Positions 1 through 11,672 of a stretch of 64,000 bases of DNA are shown here, piece by piece. The stretch is from Acidobacteriales bacterium 59-55. Lineage in GTDB: Bacteria; Acidobacteriota; Terriglobia; Terriglobales; Acidobacteriaceae. Position 1 is the first letter of the stretch. Each line of letters starts with the position of its first letter. The DNA lies in the NCBI GenBank assembly GCA_001897435.1, contig MKSV01000004.1:124001-188000 (forward strand), written 5' to 3'. Position numbers and translations under genes: made by a program. The notes beneath the pieces were generated by a model that saw only the letters and a program-made list of their open reading frames with translations, had not been told where the DNA came from and did no database searches.

Positions 1-101
1 AGTGACAAGCCAGGGAGAGCTGCGCGATGGTTGGGATGACGTGGATGAGGTTGAGAGCGGTTCTGAAAAACCTGTAGGATTCATTTGCATCGGGGGCACG
101 A

Positions 102-776
102 ATGACTCTTCACCTGACTGAAATCGGCCTGCGCCTGTTGACGGCGACGGTGCTGGCAAGCCTCGTCGGCCTGGACCGGGAGCGTCAGAGAAGCTCGGCG
201 GGTCTGCGGACTCATGCGCTGGTGGGGATGTCATCGTGCCTGTTCATGATTGTGTCCGCGTTCGGCTTCGCGGATGTGCTGGGTACGCCCAGCGTGGGGC
301 TGGACCCTTCGCGCATCGCGGCGCAGGTGGTGACCGGCGTGGGCTTTCTGGGCGCGGGAACGATTATTGCCCATGGCAGCCTGATCCGCGGGTTGACGAC
401 GGCGGCGAGCGTATGGACGGTGGCGGCGATCGGGCTGGCGGTTGGCGGCGGCATGTACCGGGCGGCGATCATCGCCACGGTGCTGGCGCTGATGATGCTG
501 CTGGTGATGCGGCCGATTGAACGGCGGCTGCAGCGGCGATGGCATGGCAAGACGATCACCGCGGTCTTCGATCCCAAGCTGGCGACCCCGGAGAAGATTC
601 TGGGCACGCTGCGCGAGATGAACCTGCACATCGGCGCTTTGAGTCTGGAGAGGATGCCGGGGGGCACCAGGGACAGGCTCGAGATCTCGCTGGGAGAGAA
701 CGGAGAGACGGTGATGCAGAATGCGCTTCAGGCGGTGGCGCGGCTGGAGGGGATTCACAGTACCACGACGGATTAG
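102..776 (+). CDS. MgtC/SapB family inner-membrane protein
   Basis: A 224-residue protein. The first ~140 residues hold several hydrophobic helices with the MgtC-type signature: LVGLDRERQ near residue 22, RTHALVG near 36, and VTGVGFLGAGTII followed by GLTTAASVWTVAAIGLAVG near residues 77-115. The C-terminal ~80 residues are soluble and look like the small ACT-like tail of many family members. MgtC proteins are linked to Mg2+ limitation and virulence in some pathogens; in soil bacteria the role is unclear, so no function beyond family is claimed. The ATG at 102 has a G-rich stretch (GGGGG) just upstream. A possible weak promoter lies at TTGAGA (51-56) and TAGGAT (75-80). The gene converges on the aminotransferase gene, with a repeat element between them. 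Confidence 0.85.
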   Translation: MTLHLTEIGLRLLTATVLASLVGLDRERQRSSAGLRTHALVGMSSCLFMIVSAFGFADVLGTPSVGLDPSRIAAQVVTGVGFLGAGTIIAHGSLIRGLTTAASVWTVAAIGLAVGGGMYRAAIIATVLALMMLLVMRPIERRLQRRWHGKTITAVFDPKLATPEKILGTLREMNLHIGALSLERMPGGTRDRLEISLGENGETVMQNALQAVARLEGIHSTTTD

Positions 777-842
777 GTTCCCGAAGCCGCTCCCAGCCGC
801 TAAAGCGGTTCTCCCTCCGGATGGAGCCCTTGGGGATTCGGG

Positions 843-878
843 GCGAAACGCGGATTCCCTTCGGGAATGACAAACAAA
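843..878. repeat. REP-like intergenic repeat, type 2, copy 1
   Basis: This 36-bp block recurs without mismatch at 30436-30471. It contains a small hairpin (ATTCCC, TTC loop, GGGAAT). Similarity continues weakly on both sides, for example a GCCTGAGAG stretch downstream of both copies. Both copies lie between convergent genes, the usual position of REP-type elements. The wider first copy also carries an AGCCGCTAAAGCGG palindrome at 797-810. Confidence 0.7.
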
Positions 879-905
879 AAAGGTAAGCCTGAGAGGAAAT
901 TGCCT

Positions 906-2159
906 TTAGGCGTAGAAGGCGGCAATGGCTTCGACGACGGTCTGCTGCTCGTCTTCGCGGATCTCGGGATAGATGGGAAGGGCGAGAACTTCGGCGGCGG
1001 CGGCTTCGCTGAGGGGGAAGTCTCCGGGCTTGTAGCCGAGGCCGGCGAGGCTGGCTTGCAGGTGCAGAGGGACGGGGTAGTAGATCTCGCTGCCGATGTG
1101 GCGGTCGGCGAGATATTGGCGAAGCTGATCGCGGCGGGGCGCGCGGATGACGTACTGGTGGAAGACGGGGGTGGCGCGCGGGTCGGTGAAGGGAAGGACG
1201 ATGCCTTCGCGTACGTTGGCGGCGGCGAGTCCGGCGGCGCGGAAGAGGCGGTCGTAGCGGGCGGCGTGGTCGCGGCGCTGCCGGTTCCACTGCGGCAGGT
1301 AGCGGAGCTTGACCTCGAGGACTGCCGCCTGGATGGAGTCGAGGCGGCAGTTCCAGCCGATCTCGTCGTGATAGTAGCGGCGGCGCATGCCGTGGCCGCG
1401 GAGCATGCGGGCGCGCTCGTCGAAGTCGGCGGAGAGGGTAGCGAGCATCCCGGCGTCACCGAAGGCGCTGAGGTTCTTCGTAGGGTAGAAGCTGAAGGCG
1501 GCGAGGTCGCCGAGCGCACCGGCGGGGGTGCCGTTCCAGGCGGCTCCGAAGGCTTGGGCGGCGTCTTCGATGAGGAGCAGGGGGTGGTGGCGCTGACGAA
1601 GGGCGGCAAAGGCGTCCCAGTCGGCGCACTGGCCGTAGAGGTGGACGGGGAGGACGGCCTTGACGGTCTGCCCGGCGGAAGAGGAAAGCACCTCTTCGAC
1701 GGCGGTGGGCGAGAGGTTGAAGGTGAGGGGATCGATATCGGCCAGAAGGGGCTTCGCTCCCGCGCGGAGGATGCTGCTGACCGTCGCGAAGAAGCTGAAA
1801 GGAGTGGTGATAACGGCGTCCGAGGAGGAACCGCCGGCGTCGGGGCCGATGCGGGCGGCGGCGAGAGCCAGCCAGAGGGCGTCGGTGCCGCTGGCGCAGC
1901 CGACGGCATGAGGGGCAGCGCAGGCGGCTGCGGCGGCTTTTTCAAAGCCGGTGACGGCGGGGCCGAGGATGAACTGCTGCGAATCGCAGACTTTTTCGAT
2001 GGCGGAGAGAATTTCCTCACGCAGGCCGGCAAACTGCCGGGAGAAATCCAGCATCGGAACAGGTTGGGAGTTTTCTGCCACGTTGTCATGGTATATCGGC
2101 GTGGCGAGAAGGGGCGGCGCCGCCATTATGGTTCGAGCTTCGTCTAAAAGAGTCAGCAT
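906..2159 (-). CDS. DegT/DnrJ/EryC1/StrS family PLP-dependent aminotransferase
   Basis: A 417-residue fold-type I aminotransferase of the sugar-aminotransferase family. Visible landmarks are SGTDALWLAL (residues 90-99), VHLYGQCADWD near 172, the PLP-ring aspartate motif IEDAAQAFGA (197-206) and the Schiff-base lysine in FSFYPTKNLSAFGDAG (Lys228). These enzymes aminate nucleotide-linked keto sugars for surface polysaccharides or antibiotics; the exact substrate cannot be read from the sequence. No sugar-nucleotide or glycosyltransferase genes lie nearby, so the pathway is unknown. The first ~35 residues have little family resemblance, and the typical start (MLDFSRQFAGLREEI) is residue 36, so translation could begin later, at 2126 or 2054. 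It is divergent from hfq. Confidence 0.85.
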   Translation of the reverse strand: MLTLLDEARTIMAAPPLLATPIYHDNVAENSQPVPMLDFSRQFAGLREEILSAIEKVCDSQQFILGPAVTGFEKAAAAACAAPHAVGCASGTDALWLALAAARIGPDAGGSSSDAVITTPFSFFATVSSILRAGAKPLLADIDPLTFNLSPTAVEEVLSSSAGQTVKAVLPVHLYGQCADWDAFAALRQRHHPLLLIEDAAQAFGAAWNGTPAGALGDLAAFSFYPTKNLSAFGDAGMLATLSADFDERARMLRGHGMRRRYYHDEIGWNCRLDSIQAAVLEVKLRYLPQWNRQRRDHAARYDRLFRAAGLAAANVREGIVLPFTDPRATPVFHQYVIRAPRRDQLRQYLADRHIGSEIYYPVPLHLQASLAGLGYKPGDFPLSEAAAAEVLALPIYPEIREDEQQTVVEAIAAFYA

Positions 2160-2346
2160 GGTTGAGGCTATGACTGGCGATTTTTCGGAAGTTGATTAAT
2201 TGCGGTGCATGGTCGTATCGTTTGACAATCTTGGCTCCAGTCCAGCCAGTACCTGAGGTTGGGTTCATTGCTGGAGCTTGCGCAGTATGGCGGACTTTTT
2301 ACTGAAGTTAATAATTTTTAGCCAAAGGCTAAAGGAGATCGGCACC

Positions 2347-2697
2347 ATGGAATCAAAGCCGGCACAGAACATCCAGGACACTTTTCTCAACACGGTTCGG
2401 AAAGACAAGAGCCCAATTACGATCTATCTGGTGAGCGGCGTGAAGCTGACCGGGAAGATACGATCGTTCGATAAGTACTCGGTGCTGCTGGAGAACAACA
2501 GCCAGGAGCAGTTGATCTTCAAACATGCGATCTCGACGGTGGTGAGCGGCCGGGCGGGGGCGCATCTGGAATTGCGGTCGGACTCGCGCTCGTCGGCGGG
2601 TTCGCATGCTCCCTCTTCGGCGCCGTCCTCGTCTCCGGCATCCAATGTGCCGGCCGCGTCGGCGCCTGAAACGGTAGGAGCGCAGGCCAGTCGTTGA
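2347..2697 (+). CDS. hfq: RNA chaperone Hfq
   Basis: A 116-residue Hfq. The Sm core covers residues ~5-65: [27 protein letters not shown] (Sm1), then [10 protein letters not shown] and the Sm2 motif FKHAISTVV, the counterpart of YKHAIS in E. coli. Hfq forms a hexameric ring that pairs small RNAs with mRNAs. The C-terminal ~45 residues are a Ser/Ala/Pro-rich disordered tail. The ATG at 2347 is chosen because AAAGGAG lies about nine bases upstream; a longer reading from TTG at 2278 adds 23 residues not seen in the family. The usual neighbour miaA is absent. A strong hairpin follows the stop codon. Confidence 0.95.
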   Translation: MESKPAQNIQDTFLNTVRKDKSPITIYLVSGVKLTGKIRSFDKYSVLLENNSQEQLIFKHAISTVVSGRAGAHLELRSDSRSSAGSHAPSSAPSSSPASNVPAASAPETVGAQASR

Positions 2698-2731
2698 CAT
2701 CGGGCCATTCTGAAATTTAGAGCGTAACCGG

Positions 2732-2760
2732 CTGCGCGGCGGACTTTCGCCGCCGCGCAG
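2732..2760 (+). terminator. Strong hairpin downstream of hfq, possible terminator
   Basis: A perfect 11-bp GC-rich stem (CTGCGCGGCGG / CCGCCGCGCAG) with a 7-base loop ends 63 bases after the hfq stop. The following bases (TCATTCCC) are not a T-run, so intrinsic termination would be weak; it may instead protect the 3' end of the transcript. Confidence 0.5.
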
Positions 2761-2853
2761 TCATTCCCATTAGCTTGCGGCGGAGTGCGTGCCGAACGCG
2801 GCTTGGTCGCGGTGAGGCGCATCTCCCAAAAGTGGGACATGGGGCACCCGGTG

Positions 2854-3013
2854 CCGATACGTCCAGGGAAGGCCCGATTAAGACTCGGGAGGATGCCCTC
2901 AGCGGCTAAAGCCGTATTGCCGGCGAGTCACTGGCGGCACGGCAGAAGCTGTGCCCTTAACAGAGCCGGACTTAATCAGAGGCTCGCTAACGGGGGACCG
3001 ATACGTCCGGGGA
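2854..3013. repeat. Short direct repeats bracketing a REP-like element
   Basis: The 16-base word CCGATACGTCCAGGGA at 2854-2869 returns with one change (CCGATACGTCCGGGGA) at 2998-3013, on either side of the repeat element at 2876-2962. This could be a duplicated target or part of a larger composite repeat. No transposase gene is present. No convincing gene was seen in 2698-3368: an 82-codon open frame at 2785-3033 is built from these repeats. Confidence 0.5.
2876..2962. repeat. REP-like intergenic repeat, type 1, copy 1
   Basis: An 87-base element that aligns with 9748-9833 at roughly three quarters identity by eye. Both begin GATTAAG, carry the conserved word TCAGCGGCTAAAGCCG, then GGCACGGC near the right end, and finish CCTTAACA. 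The GGCTAAAGCC core is palindromic. Copy 1 lies between hfq and the ATP synthase operon; copy 2 lies just after that operon. Confidence 0.65.
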
Positions 3014-3223
3014 TTGAGCGCGGCCTTAACTAGCATAGGTCGCCTGAAGGGGAGCGGAGGTGTGTCCCAATCACGCGACCTATGTGACCCAGAAAATAGG
3101 GTCCTGGTGGTGTTTCAAGTCTAGTCTCCCGAGGAGAAAAGTCAAAGGCCGGCGCGAAGGAAAAGATCGTTCGGAAATCGTTACAGATGTTCGGTTATCG
3201 GAATTAGTGCCCCCTTATCCCGG

Positions 3224-3253
3224 TTGACACTGTTGCAAACGCTTTGCTAAAAC
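3224..3253 (+). promoter_or_regulatory. Candidate sigma-70 promoter for the ATP synthase operon
   Basis: A perfect -35 hexamer TTGACA (3224-3229) is followed after 18 bases by TAAAAC (3248-3253), a fair -10. It lies about 115 bases before the first ATP synthase start codon and is the best promoter-like sequence in the 670-base gap after hfq. Prediction by eye only. Confidence 0.5.
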
Positions 3254-3368
3254 TAAATGTATCGCATTGAACAAGTAAGCCAGACCTCCACTGCTACAGT
3301 TGGGTAAAAATGATTGTATTAATTGGCTTACGACAGGACATCTCAAGCGGCGAACGCCGACCCCATTC

Positions 3369-3839
3369 ATGGAACTGATACTCAATCAACTCGGTGAACT
3401 TGTGCTCGGCTCCGTGCCGACCATGGTTCTATTTATTCTTCTGGTCATCGCATACGGTCTGCTGGTAAGGCGTCCTCTGGATCGCATTCTGGCGGAGCGT
3501 CGCGCACGCACGACCGGGGCAGTGGAGCAGGCGCGTGGCGCGATTGCTGCTGCCGAGGCTGAGACCTCCGCCTACGAAGAGAAGCTGCGCAACGCCCGGG
3601 CCGCTATCTTCCAGGCGCGCGAAGAGAAGCTGAAGCAGTGGAGCGCCGAGCGCGAGTCGGCCATCGCGCAGGTGCGACAGGCGACGCAGGAACGGATTCG
3701 CGCCGCCAGACTGGATATCGAGCAGAGCGCCGCCGCCGCCCGGCAGCAGATCGAGGGCATGAGCGCGGAGTTGAGTTCGCGCATTCTCGGAGCTGTCCTG
3801 CCTGCTGGAATCGCGCAGCCGGAAGAGGTTGCGCAATGA
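3369..3839 (+). CDS. atpF: F0F1 ATP synthase subunit b (first of two b-type subunits)
   Basis: A 156-residue b-type stator subunit: one N-terminal membrane helix (residues ~17-34, VPTMVLFILLVIAYGLLV), the RRPLDRIL motif just after it, then a long Ala/Glu/Arg/Gln-rich helix (~40-145) typical of the peripheral stalk. The stalk holds the F1 head against the rotating c-ring. The ATG at 3369 gives the normal family length; a TTG at 3300 would add 23 residues with no family likeness. The stop overlaps the next gene as ATGA, suggesting translational coupling. It opens a seven-gene operon that lacks subunits a and c. Confidence 0.85.
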   Translation: MELILNQLGELVLGSVPTMVLFILLVIAYGLLVRRPLDRILAERRARTTGAVEQARGAIAAAEAETSAYEEKLRNARAAIFQAREEKLKQWSAERESAIAQVRQATQERIRAARLDIEQSAAAARQQIEGMSAELSSRILGAVLPAGIAQPEEVAQ

Positions 3840-4591
3840 AAGCTTCCGGACCATTTGCCAGACCTTCCGCAATGAAAAAACTTCTTCCCGCGCTGATTCT
3901 GGCGGCACTTCTCTTTACTCCCGTCTTTCATGCGGTCGCGCAGCAGCAGCAGCAGCCTGCCGTGGCCCAGGCCGATGGCGGCCGCATGAGTACGCCCGAG
4001 GCGCAGTCTCCGGCGAAGAACAAACAGGAAGAGGACGAGAACGAGGCCTATCGGCATTCGGCGGCGGTTCGCGCTCTGGGCGCGAAGCTGGGCATGAATG
4101 CGGAGCAGGCGGCGACGGCCTTTACGGTCACGAACTTTATCGTGCTTGCCATCCTGGTCGGCTGGCTGCTGCTGAAGACGCTGCCGAAGGCCTTCCGCGA
4201 CCGCAGCACAAGGATTCAGAAGCACCTCGTCGATGCGCGGACGGCGACCGAAGAGGCCAGTGCGCGGCTCAGCAGCGTCGAGAGCCGGTTGAGCAAACTC
4301 GACGAGCAGATCGCGGCCATGCGCACGCAGTCAGAGAAGGACACTGCGCTCGATGAGCAGCGCATCAAGGCGTCGGTCGAGGATGAGAAGCAGAAGATTC
4401 TGACGGCGGCCGAGCAGGAGATCTCCGCGGCGACGGTGCAGGCGCGGCGGCAGCTTCAGCAGTATGCCGCTGATCTGGCGATTGAGCAGGCCGCGCGCAA
4501 GCTGGTGGTTTCGGCGGAGACGGACCGGCTGCTGGTTCAGGGCTTTGCCCGTCGTTTGACGGGCGAGGACGTGAAGGGCGGCGAAAATTAA
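3836..4591 (+). CDS. F0F1 ATP synthase second b-type (b') subunit with N-terminal signal-like region
   Basis: A 251-residue protein. Residues ~13-36 form a signal-peptide-like segment (MKKLLPALILAALL, then A-rich to AVAQ), followed by a Gln-rich and acidic linker (37-75). A membrane helix at ~96-115 (FTVTNFIVLAILVGWLLL) precedes KAFRDRSTRIQKHLVDAR, the classic b-subunit start of stalk, and a ~120-residue charged helix. Canonical b subunits are ~160 residues with no signal peptide, so the N-terminal extension is unusual. The ATG at 3836 overlaps the previous stop and has GAGG seven bases upstream; an ATG at 3872 would start at the signal-like segment. The two b-type genes probably form a heterodimeric stalk (inference). 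Confidence 0.8.
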   Translation: MKASGPFARPSAMKKLLPALILAALLFTPVFHAVAQQQQQPAVAQADGGRMSTPEAQSPAKNKQEEDENEAYRHSAAVRALGAKLGMNAEQAATAFTVTNFIVLAILVGWLLLKTLPKAFRDRSTRIQKHLVDARTATEEASARLSSVESRLSKLDEQIAAMRTQSEKDTALDEQRIKASVEDEKQKILTAAEQEISAATVQARRQLQQYAADLAIEQAARKLVVSAETDRLLVQGFARRLTGEDVKGGEN

Positions 4592-5130
4592 TGTCTGCTC
4601 TTACGCTTCGCTACGCGCACGCCTTTGCCTCGGTTGCAGCCTCGAGCCACCTCGACACCAACGCAGCGCAGCAGCAGTTGCGCGACTTCAGTGAGACCTT
4701 TGCCGGCAGCGAGGAGCTGCGCGAGGTCCTGATGAATCCCTCGATCGGTGGAGAGCAGAAGCTGAAGGTTCTCGACGCGATTGCCGGACGCATCGGCATG
4801 CTTGCCCAGGTGCGTAATTTCCTGGCGGTGATCATGGACCACCAGCGGCTGGCGGAGCTGGATGAGATTCTCGCGGAGTACCACACCGTTGCCGATGAGC
4901 AGGCGGGCATGGCCGAGGCCGAGATAACAAGCGCGCATCTCTTGAACGACGAGGACCGTGCGGAGCTTGAGGCACAGGTAGCGAAGCTGGCCGGTGGCCG
5001 GGTTCGCGCAACCTACCGGCAGGACCCTACCCTGCTGGGCGGAGCGGTGGTGCGCATTGGGTCGACGGTCTATGACGGATCGCTGCGCGGGCAGTTTCAG
5101 CAACTGAAGCAAAGGCTTGTGAGCGCATAG
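4591..5130 (+). CDS. atpH: F0F1 ATP synthase subunit delta
   Basis: A 179-residue OSCP/delta protein that caps the alpha3beta3 head and joins it to the b stalk. Family landmarks are LRYAHAFASVA at the N-terminus, LMNPSIGGEQKLKVLDAI near residue 50, VRNFLAVIMDHQRLAELDEIL (~72-92), and the C-terminal AEITSAHLL and LLGGAVVRIGSTVYDGSLRGQFQQLKQRL (~150-177). The start ATG overlaps the previous stop by one base (TAATG). The order delta then alpha follows the common atp operon pattern. Confidence 0.92.
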   Translation: MSALTLRYAHAFASVAASSHLDTNAAQQQLRDFSETFAGSEELREVLMNPSIGGEQKLKVLDAIAGRIGMLAQVRNFLAVIMDHQRLAELDEILAEYHTVADEQAGMAEAEITSAHLLNDEDRAELEAQVAKLAGGRVRATYRQDPTLLGGAVVRIGSTVYDGSLRGQFQQLKQRLVSA

Positions 5131-5179
5131 GATTTCGCCGGTAACGGCGCTGATTTTGAGATTGATACGAATCGAGTAG

Positions 5180-6736
<1,557 letters not shown>

Positions 6737-6738
6737 AC

Positions 6739-9302
<2,564 letters not shown>

Positions 9303-9303
9303 T

Positions 9304-9738
9304 ATGGCAGAGACATCCACCAACTCGGGATTGTTGAACGTTCGCCTGGTCACTCCGGATCGCGTTCTGCTGGACGCGACGGCGGAGGCGGTCGAACTGC
9401 CGGCGATGACCGGCTATATTGAAGCCCTGTATGGTCACGCGCCGTTTCTCGGAGAGCTGGGCGCGGGCGAGGTGAGGCTGCACGGAGGCACGTCGGGCGA
9501 CCAGAAGTTCTTTGTCGCCTGGGGATTTGCCGAGGTGCTGCCGGAGCGCATTACGATTCTGGCGGAGACGGCTCTTCGTCCCAGCGAGATCGACATCGCC
9601 GAAGCGCGGCAGGAACTGGAAGAGGGCGAGAGGCTCTGGCAGCAGGCAGGCGACGACGGCAATAAGTACGACGAAGCCAATGGAGTCACCCGCAGGGCAG
9701 AAGAGAAGCTGGCCTCAGCCGAGGGTAGAAGCACCTAG
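9304..9738 (+). CDS. atpC: F0F1 ATP synthase subunit epsilon
   Basis: A 144-residue epsilon. The N-terminal beta-sandwich is clear: NVRLVTPDRVLLDATAEAVELPAMTGYIEALYGHAPFLGELGAGEVRL, then FVAWGFAEVLPERITILAETA. The C-terminal helical part (residues ~97-140, EIDIAEARQELEEGERLWQQ) is the regulatory arm that can inhibit ATP hydrolysis in some species. It ends the operon and is followed by a REP-like repeat and an intrinsic terminator. Confidence 0.92.
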   Translation: MAETSTNSGLLNVRLVTPDRVLLDATAEAVELPAMTGYIEALYGHAPFLGELGAGEVRLHGGTSGDQKFFVAWGFAEVLPERITILAETALRPSEIDIAEARQELEEGERLWQQAGDDGNKYDEANGVTRRAEEKLASAEGRST

Positions 9739-9747
9739 GGAAGGTCT

Positions 9748-9833
9748 GATTAAGTCTCCGAGTATTCCTTCAGCGGCTAAAGCCGCCTTGTAGACAGGTC
9801 ACTGATGGCACGGCTGAAGCCGTGACCTTAACA
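9748..9833. repeat. REP-like intergenic repeat, type 1, copy 2
   Basis: Aligns with the element at 2876-2962: same GATTAAG left end, TCAGCGGCTAAAGCCG core, GGCACGGCTGAAGCCGTG palindromic right arm and CCTTAACA end. It sits between the convergent atpC and aroDE genes. Confidence 0.65.
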
Positions 9834-9885
9834 ATGTCAGAGTTTTCCGTAGCCTGTAAGAGACTTTATTTGTGCGATAAAACTG

Positions 9886-9915
9886 CAAGGCCCGGAGCGA
9901 TCCGGGCCTTGTTTT
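9886..9915 (+). terminator. Intrinsic terminator of the ATP synthase operon
   Basis: A perfect 11-bp stem (CAAGGCCCGGA / TCCGGGCCTTG) with a GCGA tetraloop is followed by TTTT. The complementary strand also has a short T-stretch after the stem (CAGTTTT), so it may also end aroDE transcription coming from the other side. Confidence 0.88.
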
Positions 9916-9949
9916 GTGGCGTCGATGTTCGATCTTTGCGGTAGGACTT

Positions 9950-11548
9950 CTACGACGATTTTTTCTTCTTTTTCTCCGCCGGAGCCGGAGCTTCCGCGAC
10001 GGCCTCCGCCTGCTGTCGCAGCGCATGAATGACAACGCGCAGCATCTCCTCTTCGGGAGCGGGCTTGCCCGTCCATATCTCGAACTGGCGCGCGCCCTGC
10101 TGCACGAACATCTCGACCCCGGTGATGATGGGAATGTTCTGCTGCCGTGCCAGGCGCAGGAGCGGCGTCTCCAGCGGGTTATAGACGAGATCGAAGACCA
10201 GCTTGGTATTCAGGTCTTTGGCCTCCAGAACCTGCGCGCCCTTCTGCCCGGCCATGCCGATGGGGGTGGCGTTGATGATAGCGTCGAAGGAGGTCTTTGC
10301 CAGCGCCTCTTTCTTGATGCTCTTCGAGCCTGACTGGCGAGCCAGCTTGTGCGCCGTCTCCGCGGTGCGGTTGAGGATGAAGACGTCAGCTCCCTTGTCG
10401 CGCACGCCGAAGACGGCAGCGCGAGCGGCTCCGCCGGCGCCGAGGACCAGCACCTTCGCTCCGCGCAGCGACATGCGCTTTTCGAGCGGCCCGGTGATGC
10501 CGGCGACATCGGTGTTGAAGCCGTAGAGCTTGCCGTCCTGCGCGCGGAGAACGGTGTTGCAGGCGCCGATCTTGCTGGAGAGCGGGTCCGTCTTCTCCAG
10601 ATGCGACATGATCTCCTGCTTGAGCGGCATGGTGACGCTGAGACCCTGGATGGGAATCTCGTTGACAAGCTTGAGCAGGTCGGAGAGTTTGTGGGTCTGC
10701 AGCGCAAGATAGACGGCGTTGACCGTCTCGCGGCGGAAGGCCGCGTTCATCATGGCCGGAGAGAGCGAGCTGCGAATGGGGTTTCCGGCGACGCCGTAGA
10801 CCTTGGTGGCGGCGTCTACCTGGTCGATGCGATAGGTGTCGATCAGGGTGCGGGCGGCGATCTGGCCGGGGCCGGTCTCCTCGCCCGTGGAAGCGGCGGC
10901 AAAGGTGAAGGCGCTACCGGCGCGCACACCCAGCACGCGGGAGATGATTCCCGCGTCGCCCATGCAGATGCCGATAATGTTGGAGTGATCCTCCATGTGC
11001 TCGATGAAGCGCATGAGGGTGACGTTGTCGGTAAGGGTCTTGGCGGTGGGAACGATCTTGTAGAAGTCGGGGTGGAAGGGCTGGATGCGATGATAGATGC
11101 CCTCGAGATCCTTGGTCGCCGAGAAATCGTGATAGCTGATAATGATGGCAGTGCCGGTGTCGCGCAGCTTCTGGAGATCGGCTTTCTTTAATGACTCGGC
11201 GGATTCAAGTTCGAGGTCGACGATATGAAAGCCGCTGCCGGCGGCCTTGATGAGTATCTCAAGCTCGGCGGCCAGGTTGCCGGTGAATTTGCCGCCGTTG
11301 GGTGCGCGTCGACAGGTTGCGATGCCGGTGGCGGCGGTGTTTTCGGCGAAGAAGTGCTTGAATTTGGACAGGGCGAGCAGAGGCTTGTCGAGATAGTCGA
11401 GGCGGAATTCGATGAAGGACGTTTCTTTTACAACGGCGTTGGCTTTTTCAAGCATTTCGGCAGGCGTAGCGCCGGTGATGGCGACGCAGACTTTACCGAT
11501 TCGGGAGCGGAGGAACTGAGGGGCTACGGTGGGCACATTCACTCTCAT
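9950..11548 (-). CDS. aroDE: Bifunctional type I 3-dehydroquinate dehydratase / shikimate dehydrogenase
   Basis: A 532-residue fusion catalysing shikimate-pathway steps three and four. Residues ~17-240 are a type I dehydroquinase: EFRLDYLD (47-54), catalytic His140 in SYHDF and Schiff-base Lys164 in FYKIVPTAK. Residues ~249-510 are shikimate dehydrogenase: YGVAGNPIRSSLSPAMMN (251-268), catalytic Lys310 in VTMPLK, Asn331 in GACNTV, Asp347 in GFNTD, the Rossmann turn GAGGAA (370-375) and NRT (393-395), which favours NADP. The order matches the plant DHD/SDH fusion. The C-terminus is an Ala/Pro segment ending KKKKKSS. aroC lies 20 kb away rather than adjacent. Confidence 0.93.
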   Translation of the reverse strand: MRVNVPTVAPQFLRSRIGKVCVAITGATPAEMLEKANAVVKETSFIEFRLDYLDKPLLALSKFKHFFAENTAATGIATCRRAPNGGKFTGNLAAELEILIKAAGSGFHIVDLELESAESLKKADLQKLRDTGTAIIISYHDFSATKDLEGIYHRIQPFHPDFYKIVPTAKTLTDNVTLMRFIEHMEDHSNIIGICMGDAGIISRVLGVRAGSAFTFAAASTGEETGPGQIAARTLIDTYRIDQVDAATKVYGVAGNPIRSSLSPAMMNAAFRRETVNAVYLALQTHKLSDLLKLVNEIPIQGLSVTMPLKQEIMSHLEKTDPLSSKIGACNTVLRAQDGKLYGFNTDVAGITGPLEKRMSLRGAKVLVLGAGGAARAAVFGVRDKGADVFILNRTAETAHKLARQSGSKSIKKEALAKTSFDAIINATPIGMAGQKGAQVLEAKDLNTKLVFDLVYNPLETPLLRLARQQNIPIITGVEMFVQQGARQFEIWTGKPAPEEEMLRVVIHALRQQAEAVAEAPAPAEKKKKKSS

Positions 11549-11563
11549 GACTACAATCGCGGT

Positions 11564-11592
11564 ATATTACAGGGCAATGGGGAAGGATGCAA
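11564..11592 (-). promoter_or_regulatory. Candidate promoter for aroDE
   Basis: On the minus strand, TTGCAT (11592-11587) and TAATAT (11569-11564) are spaced by 17 bases. The predicted transcript start would be only about nine bases before the aroDE ATG, and no Shine-Dalgarno motif is visible there. Confidence 0.4.
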
Positions 11593-11672
11593 CTTTTTGT
11601 TGAAATAAAAGGGGGTTAGCCTTTTGCTTCCGGCTGGTGAATTAGACGGGGATGCAAGGGAAAGGGTATCAC

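Noticed and set aside
867-2147. 426-codon plus-strand open frame, Gly/Glu-rich
   Set aside because: It is antisense to the aminotransferase gene, whose motifs are clear; long antisense frames are expected in this high-GC DNA.
2785-3033. 82-codon plus-strand frame after hfq
   Set aside because: It is composed of the intergenic repeat and flanking direct repeats and has no ribosome-binding site.
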